Positions 51,876 through 62,347 are shown, counted from the first letter of the stretch. The stretch is 64,000 nucleotides of DNA from Thermobacillus xylanilyticus (GCF_907165215.1 NZ_CAJRAY010000018.1:54015-118014), one strand, 5' to 3'. The notes: generated from the sequence alone by a model not told the origin. Numbers and translations: made by a program.

Positions 51876-54164
51876 TCACGTCGAAGAGACGAGACGGTTC
51901 AGTTCTTCCAGCAGCGCGTCCAGATCCGTCGCCGATTCGCGGTTGAAGCTGGCGATGTTGCGCAGCGGCATGTATTTCAAGAACGCTTCCAGCATGACCT
52001 TGAGCTCCTCCGTCGGCGCACTGCCGAACGGGGCATTCTTCTCCAGCATCCGTCTGACGTACGGCGCCGTCCGCTCGTCCGCCAGCAGGTCGCCGATCAG
52101 CGTGTTGCGGTGAATGACCCAGGGCAGCGTCACCGTCGACTCGACATAAATGGAGCCTTGCAGCCGGATGTCCCGCGACGATGCGCCGACGAGGATGTCG
52201 AACTCCCCGCTCTCCACACGCCAGTCCCGGATGGCCGGCTCGTAGTAGGCGAAGGCGCGTTTGCCCAGCCTGAACGTCACCGTCTTCCGCTCGCCGGGCT
52301 GAAGTTCCACCTTGGCGAACCCTTTCAATTCCTTGACCGGACGGATGACGGAGCTTTCCCGGTCGCGGACGTAGAGCTGTACAATCTCTTTGCCCGCCCG
52401 CCCGCCGGTGTTGGCAATCGTGACGCGCACTTCGGCCGTCTCCCCGTCGCTCATCCGCGCGCGGTCGATCTCGATCTTCTCGTAAGCAAACGTCGTGTAG
52501 CTGAGGCCGTGCCCGAACGGGAACAGCGGCTCGATCTCCTTCGCGTCGTAATACCGGTAGCCGACGAACAGCCCTTCCCGGTATTCGACGCGGTCCCCTT
52601 CACCCGGGAAGAACAGGTGCGAAGGGTTGTCGGACAGCTTGTGCGGGAACGTCTCCGCCAGTTTGCCCGACGGATTGACGTCGCCGAACAGCACGTCGGC
52701 CACCGCGCCGCCCATCGCCTGGCCGCCCAGATAGGCCTCCAGCACCGCCTTCGCGTTGCCGAGCCACGGCATTTCCACGGGCGCACCGTTGCACAAGACG
52801 ACGACAACCCGCTCCTGCACGCCCGCCACCGCTTCGATCAGCGACTGCTGATTGCCCGGCATCCGCAGATGGGTGCGGTCGAACCCTTCCGACTCCCAAC
52901 TCTCCGGCAATCCGGCGAAAATGACGGCGACATCGGCCGCGGCCGCCGCCTGCAGCGCCTCTTCCACCAGCCGGTCATCCGCCGCATCGTTCGCCAGTTC
53001 GTAGCCTTGCGCATAGACGACTTCCGCGGCGGGTCCCGCCGAACGGCGGATTTCGTCGAGCGGGTTGTCCAGCCGCGTCGGCTTGACGTGGGAGCTGCCG
53101 CCGCCCTGGTAGCGCGGCTTCACGGTCAGCTCGCCGATTACCGCGATCCGGCCGGACTTCGCAAGCGGCAGCGTGCCGTCTTCGTTGCGCAGCAACACCA
53201 TGCTCTCGCCGGCGGCCCTGCGCGCCAGCCGGTGATGCGCATCCGCATCATAGCTTGCACCCGGCTTCCTGCTGTCTACCGCCCTCAGAATGATGGTCAG
53301 CAGCCGCTCGACGGCCCGATCCAGCACGTCCTCCGGCAGGCTGCCATTCCGCACCGCTTCCACGACTTTCCGGTCGTTGATGCCGCCATTGCCCGGCATT
53401 TCCAGCTCCAGACCGGCCGCAACGCCCGCCGCCCGGTCGTTGACGGCTCCCCAGTCAGAGACGACGAATCCTTCGTGGCCCCACTCTTCTTTCAGGATGC
53501 GGGTCAGGAGCTCCGGATGTTCGGATGCGTAGGTGCCGTTCACCTTGTTGTACGAGCACATGACCGTCCAGGGCTGCGCCTGCCTGACCGCGCCTTCGAA
53601 GCTGGCCAGATAAATCTCGCGCAGCGTCCGCTCGTCGACGACCGCGTCGACCGACATTCTGCGGTGCTCCTGGTTGTTGACCGCGTAATGCTTGAGCGAC
53701 GTGCCGACGCCCTTGCTCTGGACGCCGAGGATGTGATGCGCCGCCATTTCCGACGACAGGTACGGATCTTCCGAGAAATATTCGAAGTTGCGGCCGCACA
53801 GCGGCGAGCGCTTGATGTTCGCCCCCGGCCCGAGCAGAATCGCCACATCTTCGGCCTGGCACTCCTCGCCGAGCGCTTCGCCCACCTCGCGGATGAGGCC
53901 GCGATCCCAGGAGCTGGCGAGCGCCGCCGCCGTCGGGAAGCAGGTCGCGGGCACGCTGTCGAACAGCCCCAGATTGTCGGCGTCTGCCCGCTGTTTCCGC
54001 AGGCCGTGCGGTCCGTCGGTCATCATGACGGACGGAATGCCGAGCCGTTCGATCGGCTTTGTCGTCCAGAAGTCGCGTCCGGACAGAAGCGAGGCCTTCT
54101 CTTCCAAAGTCATCTGCCGCACGAGCGCGCGGACATCTCTTGTTTGCGGCGTTTGCGAATCCAT
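51876..54164 (-). CDS. GH3 beta-glucosidase-type glycosidase
   Basis: 762 aa. Domain order: GH3 N-terminal barrel (1-310: [49 protein letters not shown]), nucleophile D237 in [10 protein letters not shown]-terminal sandwich ([20 protein letters not shown]) and a fibronectin-III-like domain ([20 protein letters not shown]). A helical tail of about 90 residues follows. No signal peptide, so it probably hydrolyses imported beta-glucosides or aryl-glucosides in the cytoplasm. It is the last gene after the LplABC importer on the minus strand. Many GH3 enzymes with this architecture also accept xylosides. Confidence 0.93.
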   Translation of the reverse strand: MDSQTPQTRDVRALVRQMTLEEKASLLSGRDFWTTKPIERLGIPSVMMTDGPHGLRKQRADADNLGLFDSVPATCFPTAAALASSWDRGLIREVGEALGEECQAEDVAILLGPGANIKRSPLCGRNFEYFSEDPYLSSEMAAHHILGVQSKGVGTSLKHYAVNNQEHRRMSVDAVVDERTLREIYLASFEGAVRQAQPWTVMCSYNKVNGTYASEHPELLTRILKEEWGHEGFVVSDWGAVNDRAAGVAAGLELEMPGNGGINDRKVVEAVRNGSLPEDVLDRAVERLLTIILRAVDSRKPGASYDADAHHRLARRAAGESMVLLRNEDGTLPLAKSGRIAVIGELTVKPRYQGGGSSHVKPTRLDNPLDEIRRSAGPAAEVVYAQGYELANDAADDRLVEEALQAAAAADVAVIFAGLPESWESEGFDRTHLRMPGNQQSLIEAVAGVQERVVVVLCNGAPVEMPWLGNAKAVLEAYLGGQAMGGAVADVLFGDVNPSGKLAETFPHKLSDNPSHLFFPGEGDRVEYREGLFVGYRYYDAKEIEPLFPFGHGLSYTTFAYEKIEIDRARMSDGETAEVRVTIANTGGRAGKEIVQLYVRDRESSVIRPVKELKGFAKVELQPGERKTVTFRLGKRAFAYYEPAIRDWRVESGEFDILVGASSRDIRLQGSIYVESTVTLPWVIHRNTLIGDLLADERTAPYVRRMLEKNAPFGSAPTEELKVMLEAFLKYMPLRNIASFNRESATDLDALLEELNRLVSST

Positions 54165-54206
54165 CGAACCCCTCCTGTCAACTTTCGATCAAATCCGGTC
54201 TGCGGC

Positions 54207-55091
54207 TCAGCCTTTGACCGCGCCGATAACCAGACCTTTTACCAGATACTTCTGGAAGAACGGATAAATGCACAGAATCGGCAGAATGCCGATGACCGCC
54301 ATCGCCATGCGCACCGCGTTCATGGGCATCTGGGCCAGCGATTCCGACGAACGTCCGCCCAGATCGTTCTGCATCAGAAACTGGATGTTGCTCAGCATCC
54401 GGTTGAGCAGATTCTGGATGCTGTACAGTTTCGGATTGGTAATGTAGATAAGCCCGTTGAACCAATCATTCCAGTACGCGATCGTGAGCATCATGCCGAT
54501 CGTGGCCAGAATGGGCAGCGACAGCGGCAGGATGATCCGGCTGAAGATCGTCCATTCCGATGCCCCGTCGATGTAGGCCGATTCGATGACCGCGCCCGGG
54601 ATCGACATTTTGAAGAACGTGCGGATGATCAGAATGAAGAAGGCGTTGGTCAAAAGCCCCGGCACAATGAGCGCCAGCAGCGTATTTTTCAGGTGGAACA
54701 CTTCCGTGTAGACCAGGTAGGTGGGCACCAGTCCGCCGTTGAACAGCAGGGTGAACACCACCAGGAACGACAGCACGCGCCGCAGCGGCATTTCGTCCCG
54801 CGACAGCGAGTACGCCAGCAGGGACGAGATCAGCAGGCCCGTGATCGTGCCGACCGCCGTAATGAGCACCGTGATGCCGTAGGCGCGCGCCAGCGGCGTC
54901 AGCTGGCCCCACAGATACCGGTAAGCTTCGAGACTGAAACTGTCGGGGATCAGGGAGTAGCCGTTGAGAATGATCGACTGCTCGTCGGAGAACGAAACGA
55001 CGAAGAGCAGGATGAACGGAAACAAACACGCTGCGGAAAGCGCCGCCATGATCGCGTGGAATAATGTTTGCTGTACCGCGTTCGTTCGCAT
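54207..55091 (-). CDS. Carbohydrate ABC transporter permease (LplC/YtcP type)
   Basis: 294 aa, six membrane segments (first at about 14-34: AALSAACLFPFILLFVVSFS). The EAA loop is VIESAYIDGASEWTIFSRII and the end GLVIGAVKG is typical. It lies 19 bases after the partner permease and ahead of the GH3 gene. The sequence style (NDWFNGLIYITNPKLYSIQN, LLNRML) is that of LplC/YtcP permeases of Bacillota, which work with large binding proteins and YesMN-type regulators. Confidence 0.94.
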   Translation of the reverse strand: MRTNAVQQTLFHAIMAALSAACLFPFILLFVVSFSDEQSIILNGYSLIPDSFSLEAYRYLWGQLTPLARAYGITVLITAVGTITGLLISSLLAYSLSRDEMPLRRVLSFLVVFTLLFNGGLVPTYLVYTEVFHLKNTLLALIVPGLLTNAFFILIIRTFFKMSIPGAVIESAYIDGASEWTIFSRIILPLSLPILATIGMMLTIAYWNDWFNGLIYITNPKLYSIQNLLNRMLSNIQFLMQNDLGGRSSESLAQMPMNAVRMAMAVIGILPILCIYPFFQKYLVKGLVIGAVKG

Positions 55092-55110
55092 CGTGACCTC
55101 TCCTTCCGCA

Positions 55111-56058
55111 TCAGAACAGGGCTTGATCCCTGCTTCTTCTTCTGACGAGCCAGTTGGACAGCAGGATCAGGACGAAACCGACGGCCGACTGGTACAAGCC
55201 CGCTGCCGACGACATGCCGATGTCGCCAAGCGTCATTAGACCGCGGTACACATACGTGTCGATGACATCCGTCGTCGGTTTGAGCGCGCCCGAGTTGAGC
55301 GGCACCTGGTAGAACAGCCCGAAATCGGAATAGAAGATCCGTCCGACCGCCAGCAGCATCATGATGGTGATGGTGGGCGCAATGAGCGGCACGGTGATGC
55401 GCGTGATTTGCTGCCACTTGCTGGCGCCGTCGATGACGGCGGCTTCATAGTACTCGTGGTTGATGCCGACAATGGCGGCCAGGTAGATGATGCACAGGTA
55501 GCCGACGTTCTTCCACAGGTTCACGAAGGTCAGGATATAGGGCCAGTAGGCCGGTTCACTGTACCAGGATACGGGATCGATGCCCAGCAGCGGCAGGATG
55601 ATCTTGTTCATGAAGCCGTTCTCCACATTGAGCATCGAGAGCGCGAGGTATCCGACGATGACCATGGAGATCAGGTAGGGCAGCAGGATCAGGCTCTGGT
55701 ACAGCCGCGACATGAAGCGGCTTCTGATCTCGTTCAGCACGATCGCCACGGCGATCGCCACAACCGTGTTCAGGACGATGAACAAGCCGTTGTACAGAAT
55801 CGTATTGCGCGTGATGGTGTAGGCGTCGTCCGTCCGGAACAGGTACTCGAAGTTTTTGAAGCCGATCCATTCATGTCCGAACAACAGGTTGAACAGACCT
55901 TTGCGGGAATAGTCGATTTCCTTGAACGCGATGGTCACGCCGAGCATCGGCAGATAGTTGTTGATCACCAAATAGGCGAGCCCCGGCAGTGCCATCAGGA
56001 TGAGCATGCGATGTCGGACGACCCGTTTCCGGAACTTGCGCCATCGTGATTGGTTCAT
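55111..56058 (-). CDS. Carbohydrate ABC transporter permease (LplB/YteP type)
   Basis: 315 aa, six membrane segments (first at about 17-37: MLILMALPGLAYLVINNYLP). It has the LplB features YSRKGLFNLLFGHEWIGFKN, FEYLFRTDDAYTITRNTILY and the EAA loop YYEAAVIDGASKWQQITRIT. It pairs with the LplC-type permease encoded 19 bases downstream. Upstream, an attenuator hairpin separates it from the binding-protein gene, which would make binding protein more abundant than permease. Confidence 0.94.
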   Translation of the reverse strand: MNQSRWRKFRKRVVRHRMLILMALPGLAYLVINNYLPMLGVTIAFKEIDYSRKGLFNLLFGHEWIGFKNFEYLFRTDDAYTITRNTILYNGLFIVLNTVVAIAVAIVLNEIRSRFMSRLYQSLILLPYLISMVIVGYLALSMLNVENGFMNKIILPLLGIDPVSWYSEPAYWPYILTFVNLWKNVGYLCIIYLAAIVGINHEYYEAAVIDGASKWQQITRITVPLIAPTITIMMLLAVGRIFYSDFGLFYQVPLNSGALKPTTDVIDTYVYRGLMTLGDIGMSSAAGLYQSAVGFVLILLSNWLVRRRSRDQALF

Positions 56059-56088
56059 CAGGTTCCCTCCGTCATGGCTTGCAATCGG

Positions 56089-56123
56089 AAGGGCCCCGAT
56101 CGCCGGGGGCAGCCGGGGCCCTT
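56089..56123 (-). terminator. Attenuator hairpin between binding-protein and permease genes
   Basis: Perfect nine-base arms AAGGGCCCC (56089-56097) and GGGGCCCTT (56115-56123) with a 17-base loop that is itself self-complementary in part. There is no long T run on the minus strand, so it more likely reduces read-through or protects the upstream mRNA 3' end than fully terminates. Confidence 0.65.
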
Positions 56124-56144
56124 CTTGGCCAGTTGCCGGAATTT

Positions 56145-57674
56145 TTACTGGTTCGCAGCCAGGAATTCATCCAATTGCCGCTGCTTCTCGGCGATGATCG
56201 TGTCGATTCCGGCCTTCTTCAGATCTTCGATGAATTTCGGCAGCACATTCGGATCCACGGCGCCGGACTCAAGACCGGCCTTGTACTCGCTGATGACGTT
56301 GCTTACGGCCGCCACCTCTGTCTTGACCTTGTTGGCATCGAACAGGAAGCCGAGCGCGGGCGAGTAGACGGCGTTGCGGTTGAACGCCTTCAGATTCTCC
56401 CACTGGTTCGGGTCCCAGCCTTCCCATACATACGTCAGGGAGTTGTTGCCGATCAGCCATTGGTTGAACACATAGCCGCTGCTTTCCACGCCGTCCGGCA
56501 CGCGCACCTGGCCGTTGTCCGTCTTCACGTAGTGCTTGCCTTCGATCCCGAGCGTCAGCAGGTTCATGATGTCGGCGTCCGTATAGAGCAGGTTCATGAA
56601 TTGCATCGCTTTCTCCGGATGCTTCGAATTGCTCGGAATCGAAATCATGAACGCGACGGGACCGGAAGAACCGCCCACCGCCGGCGTGAGGCGCACGCCT
56701 TCGATCTCGTAGCCGATCAGGCCGGTCTCCTGCGCTTCAAATCCGGGCTTCATGTTCGAGAAATAGCCGAAGCCTTTGCCCGCCTTCATCAGCGCGACGT
56801 AGCCTTCCTGGCTCGTTGCCGCATCGGACGCGATGTAACCCGCGTTGTACCACTTCCGCGCCAGTTCGACCGCTTCCCGATACTGCGGCGTCTCGTACAG
56901 ATTGACGACCGTCGTGTTGTTGTCGTCCAGCATCAGCACGCCCATCCCGTCTCCGAGATTGTCGACGCGGGAGGCAATCATGTCGTTCACGACCGTGTTG
57001 CTCGTGTTCCGCTGCACGAGCGGAATCATGCCCGGCTCCTTCTCCTTGATCAGCTGGAAGATCGGCTCCAGATCTTCGAACGATTTGACCTGGCTCAGAT
57101 CGATCTGATGCTTGTCCAGCAGATCTTTGCGGGCGTTGAAGCCGTAATCCGCGACCAGCTCCCGGAAGCTGGAGACGCCGTAGATTTTGCCGTTGATCCG
57201 CGTGCCCTCATAGAACACCGGGTCCATCGCTTCCATGATCCCCTGGCCGTATTGCTGCAGCAGATCGTCGAGCGGGATCAGCTGATTTTTCGCCACCATG
57301 CTGGAGTAGTTCATGTACGCCGAAGTGACGAGCAGATCGAGCTGTTCATTGCCGGCCAGCACGAGATTGATCTGCTGGTTCCAGGCGGCCCAGTCAATCA
57401 GCGTGAACTTGACCGTGGCGTTGATTTTCTGCAAAGCGATCTTGTTGATTTCTTCCTGGACCAGCTCCAGGTCGTTCATGGGCGTGCCCGTATTCGGCAT
57501 GGCGAAGATCAGTTCGACCGGCTTTTCGCCGGATCCGGACGATTGTCCGCCGCCCGACGAACCTTTCGAGTTCCCGGAGCCCGAGCCGGATCCTCCGCCG
57601 CACGCCGCCAGAAGCCCGGCGATCAGCAGCAAACTCAACGTGAGAGCCCATAATTTCCGCTTGTTGCTTGCCAC
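56145..57674 (-). CDS. Extracellular solute-binding lipoprotein (LplA/LipO type)
   Basis: 509 aa. Signal peptide with lipobox LAAC is followed by a Ser/Gly-rich linker of about 28 residues and a large binding domain with the C-terminal DUF3502-like part typical of LplA/LipO proteins (VKFTLIDWAAWNQQINLVLA, GVSSFRELVADYGFNARKDL, IPSNSKHPEKAMQFMNLLYT, QLDEFLAANQ). Such proteins bind oligosaccharides for the LplBC permeases. Start GTG 57674 has AAGGGGG eight bases upstream. It lies after the response regulator gene, whose stop is about 100 bases upstream, and a TATAAT at 57707-57712 (minus strand) may give it its own promoter. Confidence 0.94.
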   Translation of the reverse strand: MASNKRKLWALTLSLLLIAGLLAACGGGSGSGSGNSKGSSGGGQSSGSGEKPVELIFAMPNTGTPMNDLELVQEEINKIALQKINATVKFTLIDWAAWNQQINLVLAGNEQLDLLVTSAYMNYSSMVAKNQLIPLDDLLQQYGQGIMEAMDPVFYEGTRINGKIYGVSSFRELVADYGFNARKDLLDKHQIDLSQVKSFEDLEPIFQLIKEKEPGMIPLVQRNTSNTVVNDMIASRVDNLGDGMGVLMLDDNNTTVVNLYETPQYREAVELARKWYNAGYIASDAATSQEGYVALMKAGKGFGYFSNMKPGFEAQETGLIGYEIEGVRLTPAVGGSSGPVAFMISIPSNSKHPEKAMQFMNLLYTDADIMNLLTLGIEGKHYVKTDNGQVRVPDGVESSGYVFNQWLIGNNSLTYVWEGWDPNQWENLKAFNRNAVYSPALGFLFDANKVKTEVAAVSNVISEYKAGLESGAVDPNVLPKFIEDLKKAGIDTIIAEKQRQLDEFLAANQ

Positions 57675-57775
57675 TTGGCATACCCCCTTGGGTGAAGTTA
57701 TCTCGAATTATAGAGTCGGGGGGCGGGGCCGGCCGACCACTCATCCGACTTTCTGTTTTCACAATCTTGACATGT

Positions 57776-59395
57776 TCAGCCGGTGTGCCGCATTTGCCGG
57801 CGAAACTCCACGGGGGTCAGACCGGTCGTCTTCTTGAACAAGGTGGAGAAATACGACAGGTTGGCGTAACCGGCGGACAGGGCAACCGCGCTGACCGGCT
57901 GATCGGAATGGGTCAGCAGATGCTTGGCGTACTCGATCCGCTGCTGCTGCAGATAGTCGGAGATTGACATGCCGGTCTCTTTCTTGAACAGGCGCGTCAG
58001 GTAATCGGGATTCAGATAGACGTGCCGGGCGATCTGTTCCCTGGACAGCTCCTGCTCGCCGAGCTGCTGCCGGATATACTGCTTCGCCCGTTCGATGACG
58101 GACCGGTTCGCTTCATCGTGATGCAGCCGGTCGACCGCCACTTCGACGACAAGCCCGGCCCATTCCCGGAACGTATGGACGGATCGCAGCACCTCGTCCG
58201 GCCGGTCCGTAAGCAGGTTGCCGTCAAACACTTCATGGGCCTGTAAGCCCTTCCAATACAGCACAAAGAATACCGCCTGCACGAAGTCCTGATAGATGCG
58301 CTGCAATCTGGACGCGTCGAGCGTGCGGCGCTCCCGGGCGTCTTCCAGATACCGCGCCAGATCGTCCAGAAGCCGTTTCTTCTCGCCGGCTTTCAACCAT
58401 TCCACCCACAGTTCGATCGGCAACGGTTCGATCGGTTTGGGGGCGCCGTTATGATCAACCAGCAAGATCGCTTCGTTGACCCGGGTGACATTATCCCGGT
58501 CCATCTGCTGCAGTCTGCGGTACATCTCCGCCATCTCGTGTGATTGGACGGGCTTTCCGATGTAACCGCACAATTCGCAGCGGAAATACAACCTGCACGA
58601 CTGAATGAATTCCTGACAGTCGCGCTGCAGGCGGACGGCCGCCTGTTCGTCACAGGATTCGCCTGACGGGATCAGGACGAGCATCTCGCCGTTTCCGACG
58701 CGAACGATCGCGGCGTCCGGCAGGTTCCCGCACAGCTTCTCTTCGGCAGCTTTCCGCAGCGCGTATTCCATGATCCGTTCATCGCGCTCCGACAACGTCA
58801 CATGCCAACGTTGAACCCGAATGTACACGGGCACGTGGCGTGTCAAGGAGTTGTGAAGCACGTGACGGCGTTCCGCATGTTCGCGGATCTTGTCCGGGAC
58901 GGAGGGCACGGTCTTCTCGACGATGTCCTTCCAGAACAGTTCCTTGCGCATCGGCCGGTATTCTTCCCACAGACGGGCATACCGCCGGCTCGTCTCCTCC
59001 AGCATGATCCGCTCCCGCTCCTTCCTTCGCTTCTCCAGCGCCCGGGACACGACGGATTCCAGATCTCCGTAATCCACCGGCTTCAGCAGATAGTCAAAGC
59101 AATGGAGCTGAAGGGCGCGCTGCGCGAATGCGAACTCCGAATGACAGGTGAGAAACACCGTCACCGTCTCGGGCCGATGCTCGCGCACCCATGCGAGCAG
59201 ATCCAGCCCGGAACCGTTCGGCATCTCGATGTCGCAGATCATCACGTCAATGGACGTGTGTGAGAAAACTTCCTGCGCCTGCTTCAGGCTGTGCGCCGTA
59301 CAGACTTCCCGGATACCGAGCGTCTCCCATCGAACGCCCGCCTGCAGTCCGCGCACGGCGTGCACCTCGTCGTCAACCAGCAAGATGCGACACAT
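57776..59395 (-). CDS. YesN-type response regulator with AraC DNA-binding domain
   Basis: 539 aa from ATG 59395 (GAGGGGGG upstream). Receiver domain: ILLVDDEVHAVRGLQAGVRW, phosphoacceptor D55 (MICDIEMPNGSG), conserved LLKPVD. The middle 270 residues are of the long variable type, and the AraC domain ends the protein (LSREQIARHVYLNPDYLTRL, AVALSAGYANLSYFSTLFKK). It overlaps the kinase gene end by 23 bases, the same overlap as in the other pair at 36.7 kb. It should control the importer and GH3 genes that follow on the same strand. Confidence 0.95.
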   Translation of the reverse strand: MCRILLVDDEVHAVRGLQAGVRWETLGIREVCTAHSLKQAQEVFSHTSIDVMICDIEMPNGSGLDLLAWVREHRPETVTVFLTCHSEFAFAQRALQLHCFDYLLKPVDYGDLESVVSRALEKRRKERERIMLEETSRRYARLWEEYRPMRKELFWKDIVEKTVPSVPDKIREHAERRHVLHNSLTRHVPVYIRVQRWHVTLSERDERIMEYALRKAAEEKLCGNLPDAAIVRVGNGEMLVLIPSGESCDEQAAVRLQRDCQEFIQSCRLYFRCELCGYIGKPVQSHEMAEMYRRLQQMDRDNVTRVNEAILLVDHNGAPKPIEPLPIELWVEWLKAGEKKRLLDDLARYLEDARERRTLDASRLQRIYQDFVQAVFFVLYWKGLQAHEVFDGNLLTDRPDEVLRSVHTFREWAGLVVEVAVDRLHHDEANRSVIERAKQYIRQQLGEQELSREQIARHVYLNPDYLTRLFKKETGMSISDYLQQQRIEYAKHLLTHSDQPVSAVALSAGYANLSYFSTLFKKTTGLTPVEFRRQMRHTG

Positions 59396-61145
59396 GCTTC
59401 GTTCCCCCCTCGTTGCCGATCGCAAGTTCCATCGTGACCACGGCACCGCCCTCGGCGCCGTTCTCGAACGTCAGGCGGTAGCCGGAAGGATACAGCAGTC
59501 TCAGACGGCGTCTCAGGTTCCAGATGCCGATTCTTCCCCCTTCGTCCTGGACCAGATCCCGATCCTGCCTCAGCAGGTCCAACACTTCCGGCGGGAACCC
59601 CGGCCCGTTGTCCGCAATCCGGACGAGAAGCCTGCGCTCGCTCCCGGTTCCGGCCGCCGACACACGAATCCGGATATCCAGCATGTCATCGAGATTGAAG
59701 GCGTGCTTGATGGAATTCTCCACGACATTCTGAACGACCAGAGGCGGAATCGGACAATTCAGTGCATCGTCGTCGACGTCAATCCGGAACGTGAGACGCT
59801 GCGGGAACCGCAATTGCTGAATGCGCAAGTAATTGCGGGTATGGGACAGCTCATCGCGCAACAGAACGTAGAACGCATCACTCTGAAAGATAAATCTGAA
59901 ATAGGCGACCAGACATTTGGTCATCTCCTGGATGATCGCATAATCCCGCACGGTGGCCAGGTTGTAAATGATATTGAGCGAATTCAGGAAGAAATGGGGA
60001 TTGATCTGCAATTGCAGCTGCTTCAACTCGGCCTTCTGGTGATTCAGTTTTTCCTCATACACGTCAATCTTCAAATGCCGGATTTCCTCGATCATGCGAT
60101 TGAACGTATGGTTCATGAGACGAAACTCATCGGAAACGGCGCCGAGTTCCAACCGGGTCTTCCAATTGCCGTCGCTCAGTCTGCGCATCGCCGAAACGAT
60201 GCGCAGAATCGGCAACAGGAACACTTTGCGCAAATACCATGCCAGCATGAGCGGGAAGATACAGGCCCCGATCGTGACAAAGTAAGTCAGGCGTTTCAGA
60301 TACAGCAAATGTTGAAGGATAGCGCTTTCAGGAATGACGGCGACCAGGTGAAACGCTCCTTTCTCCGACCGCTCGCCGAGCACCAGATAGGACGAGTCGT
60401 CTCCGGACATCCGGAACGTGTTTTCCTCGTAATTCAGAGCAATGCTTTCCAGCGCCACCTGATCGGCATGCTGCATCGGCTCCAGATCCAGTGTCGCGAG
60501 CAGGGCGAAGCCTCTGTCCCCGTCATCCGGCAAATCCAACGGCTGAACCAGCTTGTCTGCCCTGACCCACGCGCCGAGATAGGTGGAGCCCGTCTTCACC
60601 AGACGATAAACGTAATACTTGCCGGACTCCGATCGCCAAATCTGCCATTCGGGCGCAATCGGCTTCTGCAGACCGGAGTCCAGCATGAAAAGAATTTCGG
60701 AGCGCATCTTGCTGCGTTCTTCATAGGTGCTGCCGAAGTCCGAACGCCCGACCAGCAGCACATCGTCGTTCTGCCCGGAATAGACGAAGAGGATATCCGT
60801 ATTCCGGTAATTTTCAATGGAGTGCTTCAAAGTGTTGAACAGGCGCAGCCGGGCCATATCATATTCCAGCTCGTTCGCGGCACGCATTCTGTCAAGCCGC
60901 TGCACATCGACATTGCTCACGGACAGGTCATACAAGTAACGGTCCAATTCCTCCAAATCCGCATCGAGCCCCCGCATGTGCAGGCTGAGCAGTTTCTGAT
61001 TCGATTTGGCGACCTGTTCCCGCACCACTTTGGCGGCGGACAGATGGAGAACCCACTGCAGGCTGACGAGCAGTACGCTGAACACGAGAATCGCCGCTGT
61101 CAGCTTGACTCGCAAGGAATTGAATGACATTCCGGATCCACGCAT
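59373..61145 (-). CDS. YesM-type sensor histidine kinase
   Basis: 590 aa. It has two membrane segments (about 15-35 and 285-305) around an extracytoplasmic sensor of about 245 residues, then HAMP (LPILRIVSAMRRLSDGNWKT), His_kinase with phosphoacceptor H384 in INPHFFLNSLN, and HATPase with VQNVVENSIKHAF and ADNGPGF, then GGRIGIWNLRRRL. ATG 61145 follows GGAGGAG at seven bases. Its sensor differs from the kinase at 34889, so the ligand is different. It begins the minus-strand run regulator, binding protein, permeases, GH3. Confidence 0.95.
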   Translation of the reverse strand: MRGSGMSFNSLRVKLTAAILVFSVLLVSLQWVLHLSAAKVVREQVAKSNQKLLSLHMRGLDADLEELDRYLYDLSVSNVDVQRLDRMRAANELEYDMARLRLFNTLKHSIENYRNTDILFVYSGQNDDVLLVGRSDFGSTYEERSKMRSEILFMLDSGLQKPIAPEWQIWRSESGKYYVYRLVKTGSTYLGAWVRADKLVQPLDLPDDGDRGFALLATLDLEPMQHADQVALESIALNYEENTFRMSGDDSSYLVLGERSEKGAFHLVAVIPESAILQHLLYLKRLTYFVTIGACIFPLMLAWYLRKVFLLPILRIVSAMRRLSDGNWKTRLELGAVSDEFRLMNHTFNRMIEEIRHLKIDVYEEKLNHQKAELKQLQLQINPHFFLNSLNIIYNLATVRDYAIIQEMTKCLVAYFRFIFQSDAFYVLLRDELSHTRNYLRIQQLRFPQRLTFRIDVDDDALNCPIPPLVVQNVVENSIKHAFNLDDMLDIRIRVSAAGTGSERRLLVRIADNGPGFPPEVLDLLRQDRDLVQDEGGRIGIWNLRRRLRLLYPSGYRLTFENGAEGGAVVTMELAIGNEGGTKHVSHLAG

Positions 61146-61243
61146 CCCGATCTCCTCCCGCGATGAACGGCTGTCCCCATTCTAGCATTAACCGGTGCCG
61201 CCGTCCGCAGGAAGAAACAGCATGTCGAATGGGGGCCGGGAGC

Positions 61244-62347
61244 TCATCGGCCGAAACGCCGGCGCACCCCTTTGGCAATTTCCGTCATGCAGTCTTCCGC
61301 CTGCGGATACTGTCCGATCTTGTCCATGAACGCATGGTCGACGCCGTTATACTGGATCACCGTCGTGTTTACCCCGGAGCGGGCGAGTTTGCGCGCATAG
61401 GCTTCGTTCTCGAAACGCAGGAAGTCGAACTCGCCCGTGATGATGAGCGTATCCGGCATGCCGTGCAGGTCGGCCAGCAGCGGGGACATGTAAGGGTCCG
61501 TCACTTCGGCGCGGCCTTGCAGATACAGATCATGAAGCTGCGGGCCCTTCCGCTCCCCGGAGCCCATGAAGCCGAGGGCGCGTTCGATATATTCCCGGTG
61601 ATTGCGGATCTCGTAGTTGTCCAGCGACCATTTGTATCCTTCCACTTCCGCTCCCGCCATGTTGACCGTCGGATAGATCAGCACCTGATATTGGATCAGG
61701 TTGGTCTGCTTGTCGCGGTCCATCAAGGCGCACACCGTCGACAGGTTGCCGCCGGCGCTGTCTCCGGCCACCGCGATCTGTTCCGGATCGACGCCGAGCT
61801 CGTCCGCATGATCGTGCACCCACCGGACTGCATCGAAGCAGTCGGTCAGCCCGGCGGGATACGGATGTTCCGGCGCCAGCCGGTAATCGACGGAGACGAC
61901 CACCGCGCCCGCGTGATAGGCCAGGCATTTGCACGGATTTTCCACCGTCTTGAGCGAGCCGCCGATAAAGCCGCCGCCATGGAAGAACACGACGGCCGGA
62001 CGCTTCCCTTCCACCGGCGGCGTGTAGATGCGGACCGGAATCTTCGTCTCGCTGCCTTCGATCTCCCGGCACTCGGTCTTCACCGCGCCGCCGGTCACGT
62101 CGCGGTTCTCCCAGCCCATCATCTTCCGCATCATTTGGGCAAATTCCACGGGATCTTCCGGGACCGGCGGGAATGTCTGCCCCTGCATCCGGGCGGCCGT
62201 CTCCTGGTGCACCTGGAGCACGCGGGGGTCAAGCTCGCCCCAGCCTTCCTCCGAATCCGGAATCGGCTTGACGATGAATTCGTAGCCGTCCCGCTGTTCC
62301 GTGCGGGCTTTCTGACGCAATGCGGTCAACAATTGCTCGTAGGTCAT
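61244..62347 (-). CDS. Alpha/beta hydrolase of the hormone-sensitive lipase (family IV esterase) group
   Basis: 367 aa, no signal peptide. Oxyanion motif HGGGFIGGS (about 120-128), nucleophile Ser in AVAGDSAGGNLS (about 200), then YMSPLLADLHGMPDTLIITG and the catalytic His near NGVDHAFMD. It hydrolyses short acyl esters in the cytoplasm. ATG 62347 follows GGGGAGGA. It lies alone between the kinase and glpD. A decoration-removing esterase for acylated sugars would suit the surrounding clusters, but no direct link is visible. Confidence 0.92.
   Translation of the reverse strand: MTYEQLLTALRQKARTEQRDGYEFIVKPIPDSEEGWGELDPRVLQVHQETAARMQGQTFPPVPEDPVEFAQMMRKMMGWENRDVTGGAVKTECREIEGSETKIPVRIYTPPVEGKRPAVVFFHGGGFIGGSLKTVENPCKCLAYHAGAVVVSVDYRLAPEHPYPAGLTDCFDAVRWVHDHADELGVDPEQIAVAGDSAGGNLSTVCALMDRDKQTNLIQYQVLIYPTVNMAGAEVEGYKWSLDNYEIRNHREYIERALGFMGSGERKGPQLHDLYLQGRAEVTDPYMSPLLADLHGMPDTLIITGEFDFLRFENEAYARKLARSGVNTTVIQYNGVDHAFMDKIGQYPQAEDCMTEIAKGVRRRFGR

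Noticed and set aside
52110-55064. 984-codon plus-strand open frame opposite GH3 and permease genes
   Set aside because: Same antisense pattern; the minus-strand genes have clear motifs and ribosome sites.
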